Source: an uncultured Draconibacterium sp.
GTDB taxonomy: Bacteria > Bacteroidota > Bacteroidia > Bacteroidales > Prolixibacteraceae
Assembly: GCA_947492175.1 (NCBI GenBank)
Contig: CANLMQ010000032.1
Coordinates: 1-64,000 of the forward strand
Direction of reading: 5' to 3'
Length of the DNA: 64,000 nucleotides
Below the pieces are notes generated by a model. That model saw nothing but the letters and a program-made list of their open reading frames with translations, was not told the DNA's origin and made no database searches. Below, in pieces: positions 45,979 to 55,582 of the stretch. The position numbers and the translations under genes are program-made. Within the stretch, counting starts at the first letter, position 1, and each line of letters begins with the position of its first letter.

Positions 45979-47217
45979 CTACAAAGTTTTTAAATGAAGC
46001 ATTTTATTTCGAACTAAAAGGCATGCTCCAATAACACCTGCCCGATTACCGAGTTTTGATATTTTTAGTTTTGTATCATCGTACACCAGGCTTAATGCAT
46101 ATTTATTTACTGCACTTTTTACCGGTAAAATCAAATAATCTCCGGTAGTAGCCAGGGTTCCTCCCAAAATCACAAGTTCAGGATTAAAAATATTGATTAA
46201 AAGAGCAATTCCGCGTCCAAGTTTTTCTCCAATCTGAGCGATAACATCAATTGCCAAAACATCGTCGTTATTGGCTGCTTCAATTATATCGTCAAGAGTA
46301 ATGGTCTTATCTTTTTCATATTTTTCGGTCAGAACCGAGCTGGTACCTTTTTCAATTTCAGAGATACACATTTGCTCAATCGCCGGTCCTGACACTTCAG
46401 TTTCAAGGCACCCTTTTTTCCCGCAATGACATATGATATCATTTTCGAAAAAAGGAATATGGCCAAACTCGCCTGCAAAACCTGATTTGCCATACTGAAT
46501 TTGTCCTCCCTGAACAACGCCAAGTCCAACCCCCGCACTCATATTGATAAATAGTACATCCTTTTCGTCTTTTACAACCCCACAGGCATACTCACCATAA
46601 GTCATGGCCCGGGTGTCATTTTCAACAAAAGTTTTTATGCCAATCTGTTTTTCGATCATTTCAGCAAGCGGCTCTTCTTCAAAATAAAAAAAGCTATAAC
46701 TGTTTCCGGTTTTCGAATTAACCCTACCGGTTATGTTTACACCGGCGCCAAGAACCTTTTCACGTTTTGGCCCCATTCCGGACAGGAAGTCCTGAATGGC
46801 AGCACAAAGATTATCTAATGATTCTTTTGAATTATTCAGTCGAAACGGTACACGCTCTGCCAGCTTAACAATTTGCTTGTTTATATCAATTATGGCCAGG
46901 TTTAACGATTTTCGTTTTACTTCAACCCCCATAAAATAGAGCGATTTTGGATCTAATCCGTAAACATTGGGTCTGCGACCACCTCCGGTTTCAATCTTAC
47001 CAAAATCCACTACCAGACCATCTTCAATAAGTTCGCTTAAAGCTTTTGTAATAGTTGGGATACTTGAATTAAAAGTTTTACATAAATCTGCTATTGTACT
47101 ATCTCCACACGATGCAAAATGTGCAATCATGCCCTTACGAAGTTTTAGCGACTTATATTCAACACCACTCTTCTCCTCACTTTCTAATTCTCTAAATATC
47201 TTACTTTTTACTGCCAT
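45979..47217 (-). CDS. ROK-family transcriptional regulator (NagC/XylR type)
   Basis: 412 residues. An N-terminal winged helix-turn-helix spans about 25-75 (GDSTIADLCKTFNSSIPTITKALSELIEDGLV). The ROK sugar-kinase-like domain follows, with FVENDTRAMTYGEY, FAGEFGHIPFFEND, the zinc motif CHCGKKGCLETE and INIFNPELVILGGTL. ROK regulators of this form sense an amino sugar or its phosphate (GlcNAc-6-P for NagC) and usually repress. It sits within the region 4 operon and is its only regulator, consistent with the absence of ECF/FecR genes and of an STN domain on its SusC. Confidence 0.88.
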   Translation of the reverse strand: MAVKSKIFRELESEEKSGVEYKSLKLRKGMIAHFASCGDSTIADLCKTFNSSIPTITKALSELIEDGLVVDFGKIETGGGRRPNVYGLDPKSLYFMGVEVKRKSLNLAIIDINKQIVKLAERVPFRLNNSKESLDNLCAAIQDFLSGMGPKREKVLGAGVNITGRVNSKTGNSYSFFYFEEEPLAEMIEKQIGIKTFVENDTRAMTYGEYACGVVKDEKDVLFINMSAGVGLGVVQGGQIQYGKSGFAGEFGHIPFFENDIICHCGKKGCLETEVSGPAIEQMCISEIEKGTSSVLTEKYEKDKTITLDDIIEAANNDDVLAIDVIAQIGEKLGRGIALLINIFNPELVILGGTLATTGDYLILPVKSAVNKYALSLVYDDTKLKISKLGNRAGVIGACLLVRNKMLHLKTL

Positions 47218-47314
47218 ACTTTATTAATCTGTAAGTCTGTATTTTAGGAAATTTCCAAACAGCTTAGCTAAATTAATTAATCAATAGTTCTTTTAAAATA
47301 CTTTTATGTAAAAA

Positions 47315-49000
47315 CTACTCTTTCAGCCGATAAGGTCCTTTTTTTAACGCGTCTTTTTGTTCATCGGTTAATGCATTATAAATAAACAAACAAGAACCGT
47401 CAATACCTTTTTGCCTTGCCATTTCAATTTCTTCTATTAGAATCTCGGGATTCATTCCGGCATAAGGTCCCAATCCTGCAACTCCCCTATGCGTTTCTTT
47501 CATTCTCCCTGCCATATAGTCGATGTATTGCCCTACCAGTTCAACATCACTACTGTAAGCCATAATATAAACCGTGTTTAACCAGTCATTATCAAGCCAC
47601 TTGCTCCAATTCTGTTTTTTTGCACTTAAGGAGTATTCCTGGTCGGGTACTACATCTGCAGAGATATCCAATTGTGGAAATTGTTCACGAACTGCTTCTA
47701 CAAAAGTATTAACATTATTTTCGCGATACAAATCCCACTTTTTCCAAAGTTCCGGATTATTTGTCGGATCAATATTTTTCGGATCAACGCCTCCGTTTTG
47801 TTCTTTAAAATTGTTTCTACACACCGAACAATAACAGTAATCATTTGTCCAGGGTTCTCCGGGATAACGGATATAATCGAGCTGCAGATGCTTTAAATTA
47901 TATTTATTGATCATATAATCGTAGATTTCAAGCCAGAACTCGCGAACTTCAGGACGGCTCGGACAAAAATAATGAAATCCTGGCTCTGCAACAGTGGGAT
48001 GTTTCCCGGTTCGTGAAACCGCAAGCCATTCGGAATGACTGTTAATTAATGCAGGGAAACGATCTACTCCTACAAAATACACCCATACCCAAGGCACAAC
48101 TGTGATATTATATTTTTCGCCTAAGTCCATCATCTCCTGCATGGGATCGCGACCAATAAAATCGGGGTACTGCCCCAGTCCATTTGGTGCATTGGGAAAA
48201 ATAGACCACCCTCTGTAAATAACTTCAGGGCATACAGTATTAAATCCGATATCTGCCATATCTTTAAATACCGCTTCCAGTTCCTGTTTCGACATCCCCT
48301 GAATTTCCAGCCAAACTGCACGTTCGTCGTCAGTTACACTTGGGAACGTGTGATAAAAATAGTCTTTCCCTATTTGCGATGCCTGTTCGGCCAATGTTTT
48401 CACTTTTGCTGAATCTCCATCTTCTTTGGCTTTTACAAATTCTTCAAGCTTTTTAACAAAAGCATTTTCCAAATTAGTTAGATCTGATTGAATAATTGAA
48501 GGATGCTCGATTGATTTCAGACGCTTCTTTCCTTCGGTAATAAAAAAACGACCTTTTTCGACCATTGAATTTTCAGAAGTAGTTACCTTAATCTGCAATC
48601 CACTTAATTCAACAAAGTCGCCAACATGAATATGCTCATTTATCCATGTTTCACCAGTCCCATGTCCGGAAATTACCATCCCTACATCAGGTATACGGGA
48701 ATTATTTCCTCCAACTTTTTTTACTATCCCATTTTCAATTACTGCCTCTACACCATAAGGATTAGTATTTGTTCTTTCTGCATAAAGTCGGGTATACACA
48801 ATAATCTGATCGGCTCCCCTGCCTCCGCCAAACTGGGTTGATGGATTAATCTTATCAACAACCTTTGTAATTTCCTCCTTAAAAAAGGCAACTCCCAAAT
48901 CAATCTCGTTATAATCGGGCTCAACCGGGTCGCTTCCGTTACACGATTGTGCAACTATCATCAGCGCCAAACATCCAGTTAGTATAATACGTTTAATCAT
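47315..49000 (-). CDS. GHL10-type glycosyl hydrolase lipoprotein with a phosphodiester-glycosidase-like N-terminus
   Basis: 561 residues. A lipoprotein signal ends at C20 (VAQSCNG). Residues about 55-132 (GGGRGADQIIVYT, NPYGVEAVIENGIV, IPDVGMVISGHGTG, HVGDFVEL) resemble the beta-rich non-catalytic part of phosphodiester glycosidases, without the DGGGS half. From about 210 to the end it is a GHL10/DUF187 TIM barrel: FNTVCPEVIYRGWSIFPN, VPWVWVYFVG, LKHLQLDYIRYPGEPW and LGPYAGMNPE. An inserted CYCSVCRNNF motif may bind metal. It is probably a surface or periplasmic glycosidase. The esterase/GDPD gene upstream ends 6 bases before it starts. Confidence 0.75.
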   Translation of the reverse strand: MIKRIILTGCLALMIVAQSCNGSDPVEPDYNEIDLGVAFFKEEITKVVDKINPSTQFGGGRGADQIIVYTRLYAERTNTNPYGVEAVIENGIVKKVGGNNSRIPDVGMVISGHGTGETWINEHIHVGDFVELSGLQIKVTTSENSMVEKGRFFITEGKKRLKSIEHPSIIQSDLTNLENAFVKKLEEFVKAKEDGDSAKVKTLAEQASQIGKDYFYHTFPSVTDDERAVWLEIQGMSKQELEAVFKDMADIGFNTVCPEVIYRGWSIFPNAPNGLGQYPDFIGRDPMQEMMDLGEKYNITVVPWVWVYFVGVDRFPALINSHSEWLAVSRTGKHPTVAEPGFHYFCPSRPEVREFWLEIYDYMINKYNLKHLQLDYIRYPGEPWTNDYCYCSVCRNNFKEQNGGVDPKNIDPTNNPELWKKWDLYRENNVNTFVEAVREQFPQLDISADVVPDQEYSLSAKKQNWSKWLDNDWLNTVYIMAYSSDVELVGQYIDYMAGRMKETHRGVAGLGPYAGMNPEILIEEIEMARQKGIDGSCLFIYNALTDEQKDALKKGPYRLKE

Positions 49001-49006
49001 TACTAA

Positions 49007-50575
49007 TTACTTTAAAATATCAGGTTTATCAGTAGTTATTCCATATACGTTGTACGAATCAAACCTTTCTGCATCGCTGGTTTTATTAACTGTCCATACG
49101 TAAACATAGCGGTTCAATTCTTTCAGAATTTCATTCGATTCATTGGTTAGCAGTCCGTAATTAATATCTAATCCATCGAATCCGTAAGAATCTGATTTAT
49201 TTATCAGATCGTACATTATCCCATTTTTATAAGGCGGACATACCAGCCAAAAAACAGGTATCTGGGGTATTTGATTTTTGGAAGCCAACAGTGCATTAAC
49301 CGAAAAACTTATAATTTTAATCTGACTTTGTTTTCCGGATTCTTCAATCACTTTTTTTAAGAATGGCACAACTGTTTCCGGGCATTTTATTTCAACAAAT
49401 AAAAATTTTCCTTCAGGAATTGTTTCAATAACTTCTTCAAGAAATGGAATTTTTTCGTTTGCATACTGCGAACTGAATGTGCTCCCTACATCAAGGCTTC
49501 TTAAAACTTCAGATGAAGTATTGGCAATAAGGTAATCTTTTCCCGAAACCCGTTTTGTATTTTCATCGTGGCAAACCATTATCCGGTTGTCTTTTGAAAG
49601 ATGAATATCTATTTCCACGGCGGAAGCGCCCATTTCCCATGCGAGATTAACTGAAGCCATTGTATTTTCAGGTGCGAATGCCGATGCGCCGCGATGCGCA
49701 ATTACCATTGTACCATGACAAGGAGTTGGTTTAAGGCCGTTAAAAATGATTTTAAAACTTTTTGCTATTTCGGCACCAATATCATTTAATGCTGTTTGGT
49801 TATAATGTACAGCATCAACCATAAGATTATATTCCGGAAACTTTTCGGTTTTTGCATAAAAAATGTGTGTAAACGGATCTTCTTTAGCAACTTCACGCTG
49901 TACTTCCCGCACTATGGCAAAACCTTTGTCGGCTTCCGGATTCTCATTATTCCGACCGGTTTCGATAATACCAAAAGTTAGTTTTTCGCCAAATTCCCGG
50001 CGATAACGGGCAATTAAATCTGTTAATGAGTTTTTATAGTCTTCTTTACTTATTAATCCCTGCGAGATTGCGGCTCCATCGTTTTCGCCCTGCGACCAAA
50101 TAATACCGCTAAGACTCAGACCGCTTTTTTCTTCAGCTTTCCTGGCTTTTAGTACTGAGTTTTCAAAAAGAGAGCCTGAAGTACTCCAATTTCCCCAATT
50201 GTTTGTTTCGGCTAAATTATGGCATGCACTCCCTCCTTTGGCAGCCATAACAACATAAACCGCTTCGTTTGAAGTTTCGTAAAACGCTTTTGCAAAAGCA
50301 GGAACAAAACTTCCATCTTCAGCTTTTTGAAATCCCAGGTAACTGCTTCCAACCGGATCATTTAATTGTTCAAATTCATTTGTTTCGGCATTGTATTCGA
50401 AGGCTGTATTCAGCTCTGTTTTTTCCGACAAATTTTTATCTCCAACACCAACTGCATTGCTTTGCCCGGCAACCATAAAAAGTTTACCTGACACAGGTTT
50501 GGCCGGATCATCTTTTTCGCACGACAAACCAATAAAAGCAACAAACAAGAGCAATATAAAAGGTAATTTCCCCAT
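49007..50575 (-). CDS. Esterase-GDPD fusion: SASA-type carbohydrate esterase plus glycerophosphodiester phosphodiesterase
   Basis: 522 residues. A lipoprotein-like signal ends at C19 (FIGLSCEKDD). Domain 1 (about 30-275) is a SASA/CE6-type esterase: nucleophile S39 in MVAGQSNAVG, WSQGEND near 160-166, and DxxH D254/H257 in DAVHYNQ. Domain 2 (about 287-522) is a GDPD TIM barrel: H294-R295 in IAHRGASAFAPENT, E303, E321/D323 in VEIDIHL, H336-D337 in VCHDENT and FVEIKCPE. All hallmark metal and catalytic residues are present in both halves. It could remove an ester group and cut a glycerophosphodiester or related phosphodiester on the same glycan. Confidence 0.85.
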   Translation of the reverse strand: MGKLPFILLLFVAFIGLSCEKDDPAKPVSGKLFMVAGQSNAVGVGDKNLSEKTELNTAFEYNAETNEFEQLNDPVGSSYLGFQKAEDGSFVPAFAKAFYETSNEAVYVVMAAKGGSACHNLAETNNWGNWSTSGSLFENSVLKARKAEEKSGLSLSGIIWSQGENDGAAISQGLISKEDYKNSLTDLIARYRREFGEKLTFGIIETGRNNENPEADKGFAIVREVQREVAKEDPFTHIFYAKTEKFPEYNLMVDAVHYNQTALNDIGAEIAKSFKIIFNGLKPTPCHGTMVIAHRGASAFAPENTMASVNLAWEMGASAVEIDIHLSKDNRIMVCHDENTKRVSGKDYLIANTSSEVLRSLDVGSTFSSQYANEKIPFLEEVIETIPEGKFLFVEIKCPETVVPFLKKVIEESGKQSQIKIISFSVNALLASKNQIPQIPVFWLVCPPYKNGIMYDLINKSDSYGFDGLDINYGLLTNESNEILKELNRYVYVWTVNKTSDAERFDSYNVYGITTDKPDILK

Positions 50576-50601
50576 TAAAATTAGTTAATAAATAAAAATA
50601 A

Positions 50602-50627
50602 GCTCCCGGTTTTAAGTAACCGGGAGC
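50602..50627 (-). terminator. Hairpin after the T9SS propeller gene
   Basis: A perfect 10-bp stem (GCTCCCGGTT with its complement) and a 6-base loop, followed on the minus strand by TTATTTTTATTT. It lies 9 bases past the stop of the 1133-residue protein. It is probably a partial terminator, since the next gene follows within 60 bases. Confidence 0.75.
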
Positions 50628-50635
50628 ATTGTATT

Positions 50636-53600
50636 TTAGTGTTTAATTATTTTTCGTACTTCCACTTCTCCGTCATTTGGAGTTACGCGTACAAAATATA
50701 CTCCGCGGCCTAAATCAGAAACATTAATTGGTTTATTTGTTAAATTAACCACTTCTTTAACTGTTGCCCCCAGAATATTTACAAACTCAACTTTTTTGCA
50801 ACCTGCAGGATGAGATACTGTCAACACATTCTCAACCGGGTTTGGATAAACAGAAAGTTCTTTGTTTTCACTTACTATTTTTGCAGCTGTAGGAACACTG
50901 TAGAATTTATCAACTTTAATTCCATTATTTGTTGAAAGAGTTACAATATTTAATGTATCATTTTCAATAAAATAATCTACATCCCCCCACTTTAGATCAT
51001 TAGGAGCCTGACCTAAATAAGATCCCATTTCCATTACGTTCTCCTCGGTAATTTCCATCATATCACCGCTTACATCAATTAAGCGAGTATGATCTGCATA
51101 AGCCCAGTTCCATTCAAGAATATAATTCTTTTTAGCATAAGTTAAGAATTTCACTGAAGTATAATGTGGTGCATCAGGACGTGTTGAAACTTCCTCTGGC
51201 ATTACATACAAAATACTTCCCTCGTTATCGTAACAAATAGGATCAATTGTACTACCATCTACCCAAATGTTTGTATTTGGGTCTGCTGATTCTATACATG
51301 CTGAACCGTAAGCTCCCCAATGACCACCTTCCGGCAATTCATGAATCATTACATAAGGATTACCATCATTTTGGATAACTCCATCCTGAATAACCCACTT
51401 GTAAGTAGAAGTATTATTCGAGCGGGCAGCAATTATAACTGCATTACCTTTAATATCACCCTTAACATCGAAATAGTATGCTGTTTGATGCCATGTCATA
51501 CCTGGATCTTCAATATCGTAAGGAGGAGTAACTTCAACTAATTTATACGGATCGCTGTCTTCATCATCCCATGCAAAAATGGCAAACGGAATTCCTTCAA
51601 CACGCATATTACTGGCCAAAATATGTCCTGCATCATCAACTTCAACATCTGAAATACGAAGATGATTTGCACTTGCTAAATCGTTATTGCTGTTTACTGG
51701 ATTTACTTTCAACTTTTTATCCAACTTACTACCATCTTTTGCATCAAGAATTAAAATTTCACCCGGATGGTTGCCCGGCGCACAATTTACTACATAAATA
51801 TGGCCATTTCCTGCTGCAACAGCTCTTGAATCCTGATCTAACCAATATGGTTTGGTGCTTTCGCCATCTATTGTATCAAGTATTGCTCTTCTCCAGCCAT
51901 CTTCAGTTACAGGAACAACAACTTCTTCAGGTTCCATAAAGATTCTGTCCATTTTAATACCATTGTTTGGCGACAGTGTATAAATATTGATATAATCTCC
52001 ATCCACCTGGTAATCAACATCACCTAAAAAGTAAGTACTGGCAACTTGTCCCATGTATGTACCAACTTCCTGCCATTCTGCACCTTCCCATGATTCAATA
52101 TCTCCATTAATATCAATCAAACGAGTATGGTCAGCCCAGTTCCAGTTCCATTCAAGAATAAATTTTTTATCCTTAAAGTTTACACATTTTACAGCTGTTC
52201 TGGAACGGTTATCGCCACCACTGGTTGAAATATCAGCAGGCATAGAAGTGATGTGATTTCCGTCTTTATCGATACAAGTTGGTGTAAGATTATCACCATC
52301 TACCCAAATGTTGGCATCTGCGCTATCCGATTCGATACATGCCGAAACGTATGGTCCTGGTTGAGCCACGCCAGGAACAGTATAAAGTGTTACATAAGGA
52401 TTTCCTTCATTTTGTAGTACTCCATCTTTAATCACCCATTTATAAACCGAGCCATAATTTGAACGTCCTGCAACAATAACAGCATCTCCTTTAATATCTC
52501 CTTTCACATCCATATAAAATGCTGTCTGCTGCCATGCTGCTCCGCCATCCTCATCGCCATATGGAGGCATTACTTCCAATAATTTATAAGGTTCGCTATC
52601 TTCGTCGTCCCATGCAAAAATGGTAAATGGTTTTTCTTTTAACCTTACATTACAAGCCAAAATATGTCCGGCATCATCAACCTCAACATCAGAGATTCTG
52701 ATGGTATTGGCATGATCAATGAAATTTGCTTCGTTAAGCGCTTCTACATTCAGTTTTTTATCTAAAGTGCTACCATCTTTAGCATCAAGAATAATAATTT
52801 CTCCCGGAACATTATTTTCAGCACAACGTGCAACATAAAGATGACCGTTTCCATAAGCCATAGTACGAGCCATATCATCACACCAGGCTGGAATTGTAGG
52901 CATTCCGTCAATAGTATCTTTTATTGCTCTTCTCCAGCCTGTTTCTGTAACAGGAACATCTATGACCGGAGTTGAATTGAATTTGAATGCCGCAAATCCG
53001 GCATTTGAATACAGAATGTAAACATATACTTCACCATCTATAGTTGTATATGCAATATCTCCATTCCTTTGTATATTTGGAGCTATTCCCAGGGTTTCTG
53101 AATAAAACGGCTTTTTAGCCTCGGTTAAACCATTGGTGATATCAACAGCCTTGGCTTCTGAATTATTATTATCACCACCAGTTAAAATACTCAGAGATGC
53201 AAAATAGGTTTTCTCTTCATAATCAAAAGTAATTCCAGAGCATTCGTCGGCTGAAACCAAGCCGTTTGAAGAAATATAGTTATCATTTGATAATTGACCT
53301 AATTTTGTTGTAGCATCAGCACTATATTTGGCAGGAAATACACCCAAAGCATTGTAAATAAATGGATCATTTTTAGTTACACCACAAGGCATAATTTTTG
53401 GGAACTGCCCCGGAGGAGTCGCATTCTCTCTGTTGTTAGCCAACTCTGGTAAATTTAAAACTTCAGGTGTTTCATTTAATACACCATTAACCACTTCCCA
53501 ACGATAAATTTCTGTTGATTTTGTTACAGGAGCATAAATAACTGCATTCTTGGTTAAATCACCTTTAACAGTAAACAAATCACCCAATCTGCGTTCGTTT

Positions 53601-54037
53601 GGATTATCGAACTCAATAAAAACCTCTGGTTCTGCATCTTTATCAGTCCATTTATAAATTTTAAAGGTCCACGATCCATCAGGTACCCATTGCTCGTGAT
53701 AAAGCCCCAGGTTACAAGCAAGTATTTGTCCGTCATCACTCACCTCAACATCATTTAGTAAGTAACCACCTTCAGCAACGCCGTTAACACTTAAATCACC
53801 AATATCGGCACCGGTTTTGGCATCCATACACTTAATGCCCATTTTGGCTTCATTGTTTCGGGTTGCCACATAAACATACTGGTTATCTGCAGCGATACCT
53901 CTTTCGGTATAGTTTCCAAACCAGTTGGGTAAAGCATCACTACCAACGCTCCTACTCCACTGGGGAATAAGTCTTTGAGCATTTGCCATTGAGCAAATTG
54001 CTACTAAAAATACAAGTAACGTAAAGTTTCGTTTCAT
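50636..54037 (-). CDS. DUF4623-like triple-repeat beta-propeller protein with T9SS sorting domain
   Basis: 1133 residues with signal peptide (MANAQ). Three propeller-like units of about 350 residues are visible. Unit 1 (about 22-360: WSRSVGSDALPNWFGNYTER) is diverged. Units 2 (361-707) and 3 (708-1050) are close copies, both starting VPVTExGWRRAI and sharing RISDVEVDDAGHILA and NIWVDG. The opening resembles DUF4623. Residues about 1060-1133 (VYPNPVENVLTVSH, GRGVYFVRVTP, VRKIIKH) form a type A T9SS C-terminal sorting domain, so the protein is secreted or anchored at the surface. No catalytic motif is seen; a glycan-binding or lyase-like role is possible. Confidence 0.72.
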   Translation of the reverse strand: MKRNFTLLVFLVAICSMANAQRLIPQWSRSVGSDALPNWFGNYTERGIAADNQYVYVATRNNEAKMGIKCMDAKTGADIGDLSVNGVAEGGYLLNDVEVSDDGQILACNLGLYHEQWVPDGSWTFKIYKWTDKDAEPEVFIEFDNPNERRLGDLFTVKGDLTKNAVIYAPVTKSTEIYRWEVVNGVLNETPEVLNLPELANNRENATPPGQFPKIMPCGVTKNDPFIYNALGVFPAKYSADATTKLGQLSNDNYISSNGLVSADECSGITFDYEEKTYFASLSILTGGDNNNSEAKAVDITNGLTEAKKPFYSETLGIAPNIQRNGDIAYTTIDGEVYVYILYSNAGFAAFKFNSTPVIDVPVTETGWRRAIKDTIDGMPTIPAWCDDMARTMAYGNGHLYVARCAENNVPGEIIILDAKDGSTLDKKLNVEALNEANFIDHANTIRISDVEVDDAGHILACNVRLKEKPFTIFAWDDEDSEPYKLLEVMPPYGDEDGGAAWQQTAFYMDVKGDIKGDAVIVAGRSNYGSVYKWVIKDGVLQNEGNPYVTLYTVPGVAQPGPYVSACIESDSADANIWVDGDNLTPTCIDKDGNHITSMPADISTSGGDNRSRTAVKCVNFKDKKFILEWNWNWADHTRLIDINGDIESWEGAEWQEVGTYMGQVASTYFLGDVDYQVDGDYINIYTLSPNNGIKMDRIFMEPEEVVVPVTEDGWRRAILDTIDGESTKPYWLDQDSRAVAAGNGHIYVVNCAPGNHPGEILILDAKDGSKLDKKLKVNPVNSNNDLASANHLRISDVEVDDAGHILASNMRVEGIPFAIFAWDDEDSDPYKLVEVTPPYDIEDPGMTWHQTAYYFDVKGDIKGNAVIIAARSNNTSTYKWVIQDGVIQNDGNPYVMIHELPEGGHWGAYGSACIESADPNTNIWVDGSTIDPICYDNEGSILYVMPEEVSTRPDAPHYTSVKFLTYAKKNYILEWNWAYADHTRLIDVSGDMMEITEENVMEMGSYLGQAPNDLKWGDVDYFIENDTLNIVTLSTNNGIKVDKFYSVPTAAKIVSENKELSVYPNPVENVLTVSHPAGCKKVEFVNILGATVKEVVNLTNKPINVSDLGRGVYFVRVTPNDGEVEVRKIIKH
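50888..52957 (-). repeat. Tandem ~1.04-kb intragenic duplication in the propeller gene
   Basis: Two adjacent copies, 51917-52957 and about 50888-51916, encode units 2 and 3 of the propeller protein. They share identical runs such as DVEVDDAGHILA, FAWDDEDS, DVKGDIKG and WADHTRLID (unit 3: YADHTRLID), and are in the same frame. The right-hand limit is approximate. Confidence 0.8.
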
Positions 54038-54075
54038 ATTAGTTCTTTTAGGATTAATGAAAAAAAATACATGAG

Positions 54076-54104
54076 ATGAAAAGAGCTGGTTAGACTCTTT
54101 TCAT
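54076..54104 (-). other. Intercistronic hairpin after the region 4 SusD
   Basis: A 10-bp perfect stem (ATGAAAAGAG with its complement) and 9-base loop lie 12 bases past the SusD stop. On the minus strand a run of eight Ts follows about 12 bases later. This matches the position of the hairpins after the other SusD genes. Confidence 0.65.
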
Positions 54105-54116
54105 TTTATTTTAGTT

Positions 54117-55571
54117 TTAATTATTGGCTTCAATATCCCACCACAGTTTTGAAGTCATGTTGTTACCCGAAAATCCTGCAGCATCCATTGCCGGCTGTGC
54201 ATTATCTTCATTCCATGAAACTTCACTGCTTGGATAAGCAATCCTGCAAGGATAACTACCCTGGGTTGATGTTTGGTTTGGCGGTGCCATTAATGAATTC
54301 ATTTTTGGATAACCGGTCCTCCTTATCTCGGCAAAAGCTTCCATACCATTCGGAAACAAGGCAATCCATTTTTGCAAGTGAATTTGTTCCATTGCCTTTT
54401 CCTCATTCCACTCTACATTTGGTTTCGACAGATAACTACCAAGCGATGCCTGATGAAATTGCATTGATGCTTTAATTCCATCTTCGTAATACTGTCTGGC
54501 CGGTTTGTCGGTAACCCATCCTTTATGTGCAGCTTCTGCTAAAAGCAAACACACTTCAGAATATTTTAATATCTCGGTTGGATAATCGCCCCTCCAGTAC
54601 TTTGTTCCGGCTTTCGAATAATCGGTATGAACAATGGTTCCGAGTTGCGCATCCGTCATTCCATTTGGCAGGCCTTTATAAGGGTAGCGAGCAATCTTAG
54701 CTTTTCTAGGATCACTGTTTTCATTTAAATAATCGACCATAGTTTTGCTGATTCGACGTTCATTTGCAAAACTCAATATTGTTGATAAAGGATTTTTTTC
54801 AAGGTACGTACCGTTATAACACTTCATCAGCACATTGTCGTCATTCGATTGAAGTGCTCCGGCATTATAAGCCTCAACAAAATTCTGTTTGGCCAACTCT
54901 GGTTCCACATCTGAAATTCGCATCGCCAATCTCATTCGAAGTGCGTTACTAAATTTTACCCAACTTTCAATGTTTCCGTTAAATAAGATATCTGCACTTC
55001 CAAAACTTGCTTTTTGATCCGGATTAAAACTTTCTACAGCTTCTTTGAGTTCTTTCAACATGAACTCATAAATCTCTTTTTGCGAGTCGTACTTTGGTTT
55101 TAGTATTCCATCATTGGCCTTAAAAGCCTCCGAATTAGGTAGAGGACCAAAATAGTCTGTCATTCTGTGCAACATCCAAACACGCCATATTCGAACCATG
55201 CTTGTTTTGTTGATGTTCTTTTCACTTTCTTCGAGTTTTAGCTGGCACATGTAGGCATCCATACCAAAACCACAAAAGTAATCATCCCAATATGCCTGAA
55301 TCCATGAATCGTTCATATTGTATCTATCAGTAGCCCATCCACTTACTGCATTTGCCCAGTACTGACAAATAAGATTTGCATAAAGAAATTCTCCGCGCTG
55401 ATAAGTTGCATAATCTAAAACTCCTCGTTTTAGAGCATTAGTAAACAACATATTTTCGGGCGTCTTATCAAATCCAATCGTTAGTGGATTGGTGTTCATT
55501 TCTAAAAAGTCATCGGTACACCCAACCGAAAATAAGAGCCCAATAACAAGTATTATTAATTTATTTTTCAT
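54117..55571 (-). CDS. SusD-like lipoprotein of the PF12771 (SusD/RagB outer membrane) group
   Basis: 484 residues. A lipoprotein signal ends at the cysteine in FSVGCTDDFLEMNTNP, the opening typical of PF12771-type SusDs. TPR helices include IWRVWMLHRMTDYFGPLPNSEA near 130. Late motifs are YPTEILKYSEVCLLLAEAAHKG and LQKWIALFPNGMEAFAEIRRTGYP. It differs clearly from the three other SusDs in the window, in line with a different ligand class. It lies 11 bases after its SusC. Confidence 0.9.
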   Translation of the reverse strand: MKNKLIILVIGLLFSVGCTDDFLEMNTNPLTIGFDKTPENMLFTNALKRGVLDYATYQRGEFLYANLICQYWANAVSGWATDRYNMNDSWIQAYWDDYFCGFGMDAYMCQLKLEESEKNINKTSMVRIWRVWMLHRMTDYFGPLPNSEAFKANDGILKPKYDSQKEIYEFMLKELKEAVESFNPDQKASFGSADILFNGNIESWVKFSNALRMRLAMRISDVEPELAKQNFVEAYNAGALQSNDDNVLMKCYNGTYLEKNPLSTILSFANERRISKTMVDYLNENSDPRKAKIARYPYKGLPNGMTDAQLGTIVHTDYSKAGTKYWRGDYPTEILKYSEVCLLLAEAAHKGWVTDKPARQYYEDGIKASMQFHQASLGSYLSKPNVEWNEEKAMEQIHLQKWIALFPNGMEAFAEIRRTGYPKMNSLMAPPNQTSTQGSYPCRIAYPSSEVSWNEDNAQPAMDAAGFSGNNMTSKLWWDIEANN

Positions 55572-55582
55572 TGGAAATTGTT

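Noticed and set aside
51571..51939. 122-codon plus-strand frame opposite the propeller gene
   Set aside because: Antisense shadow rich in H, L and Q, with no signal or domain.
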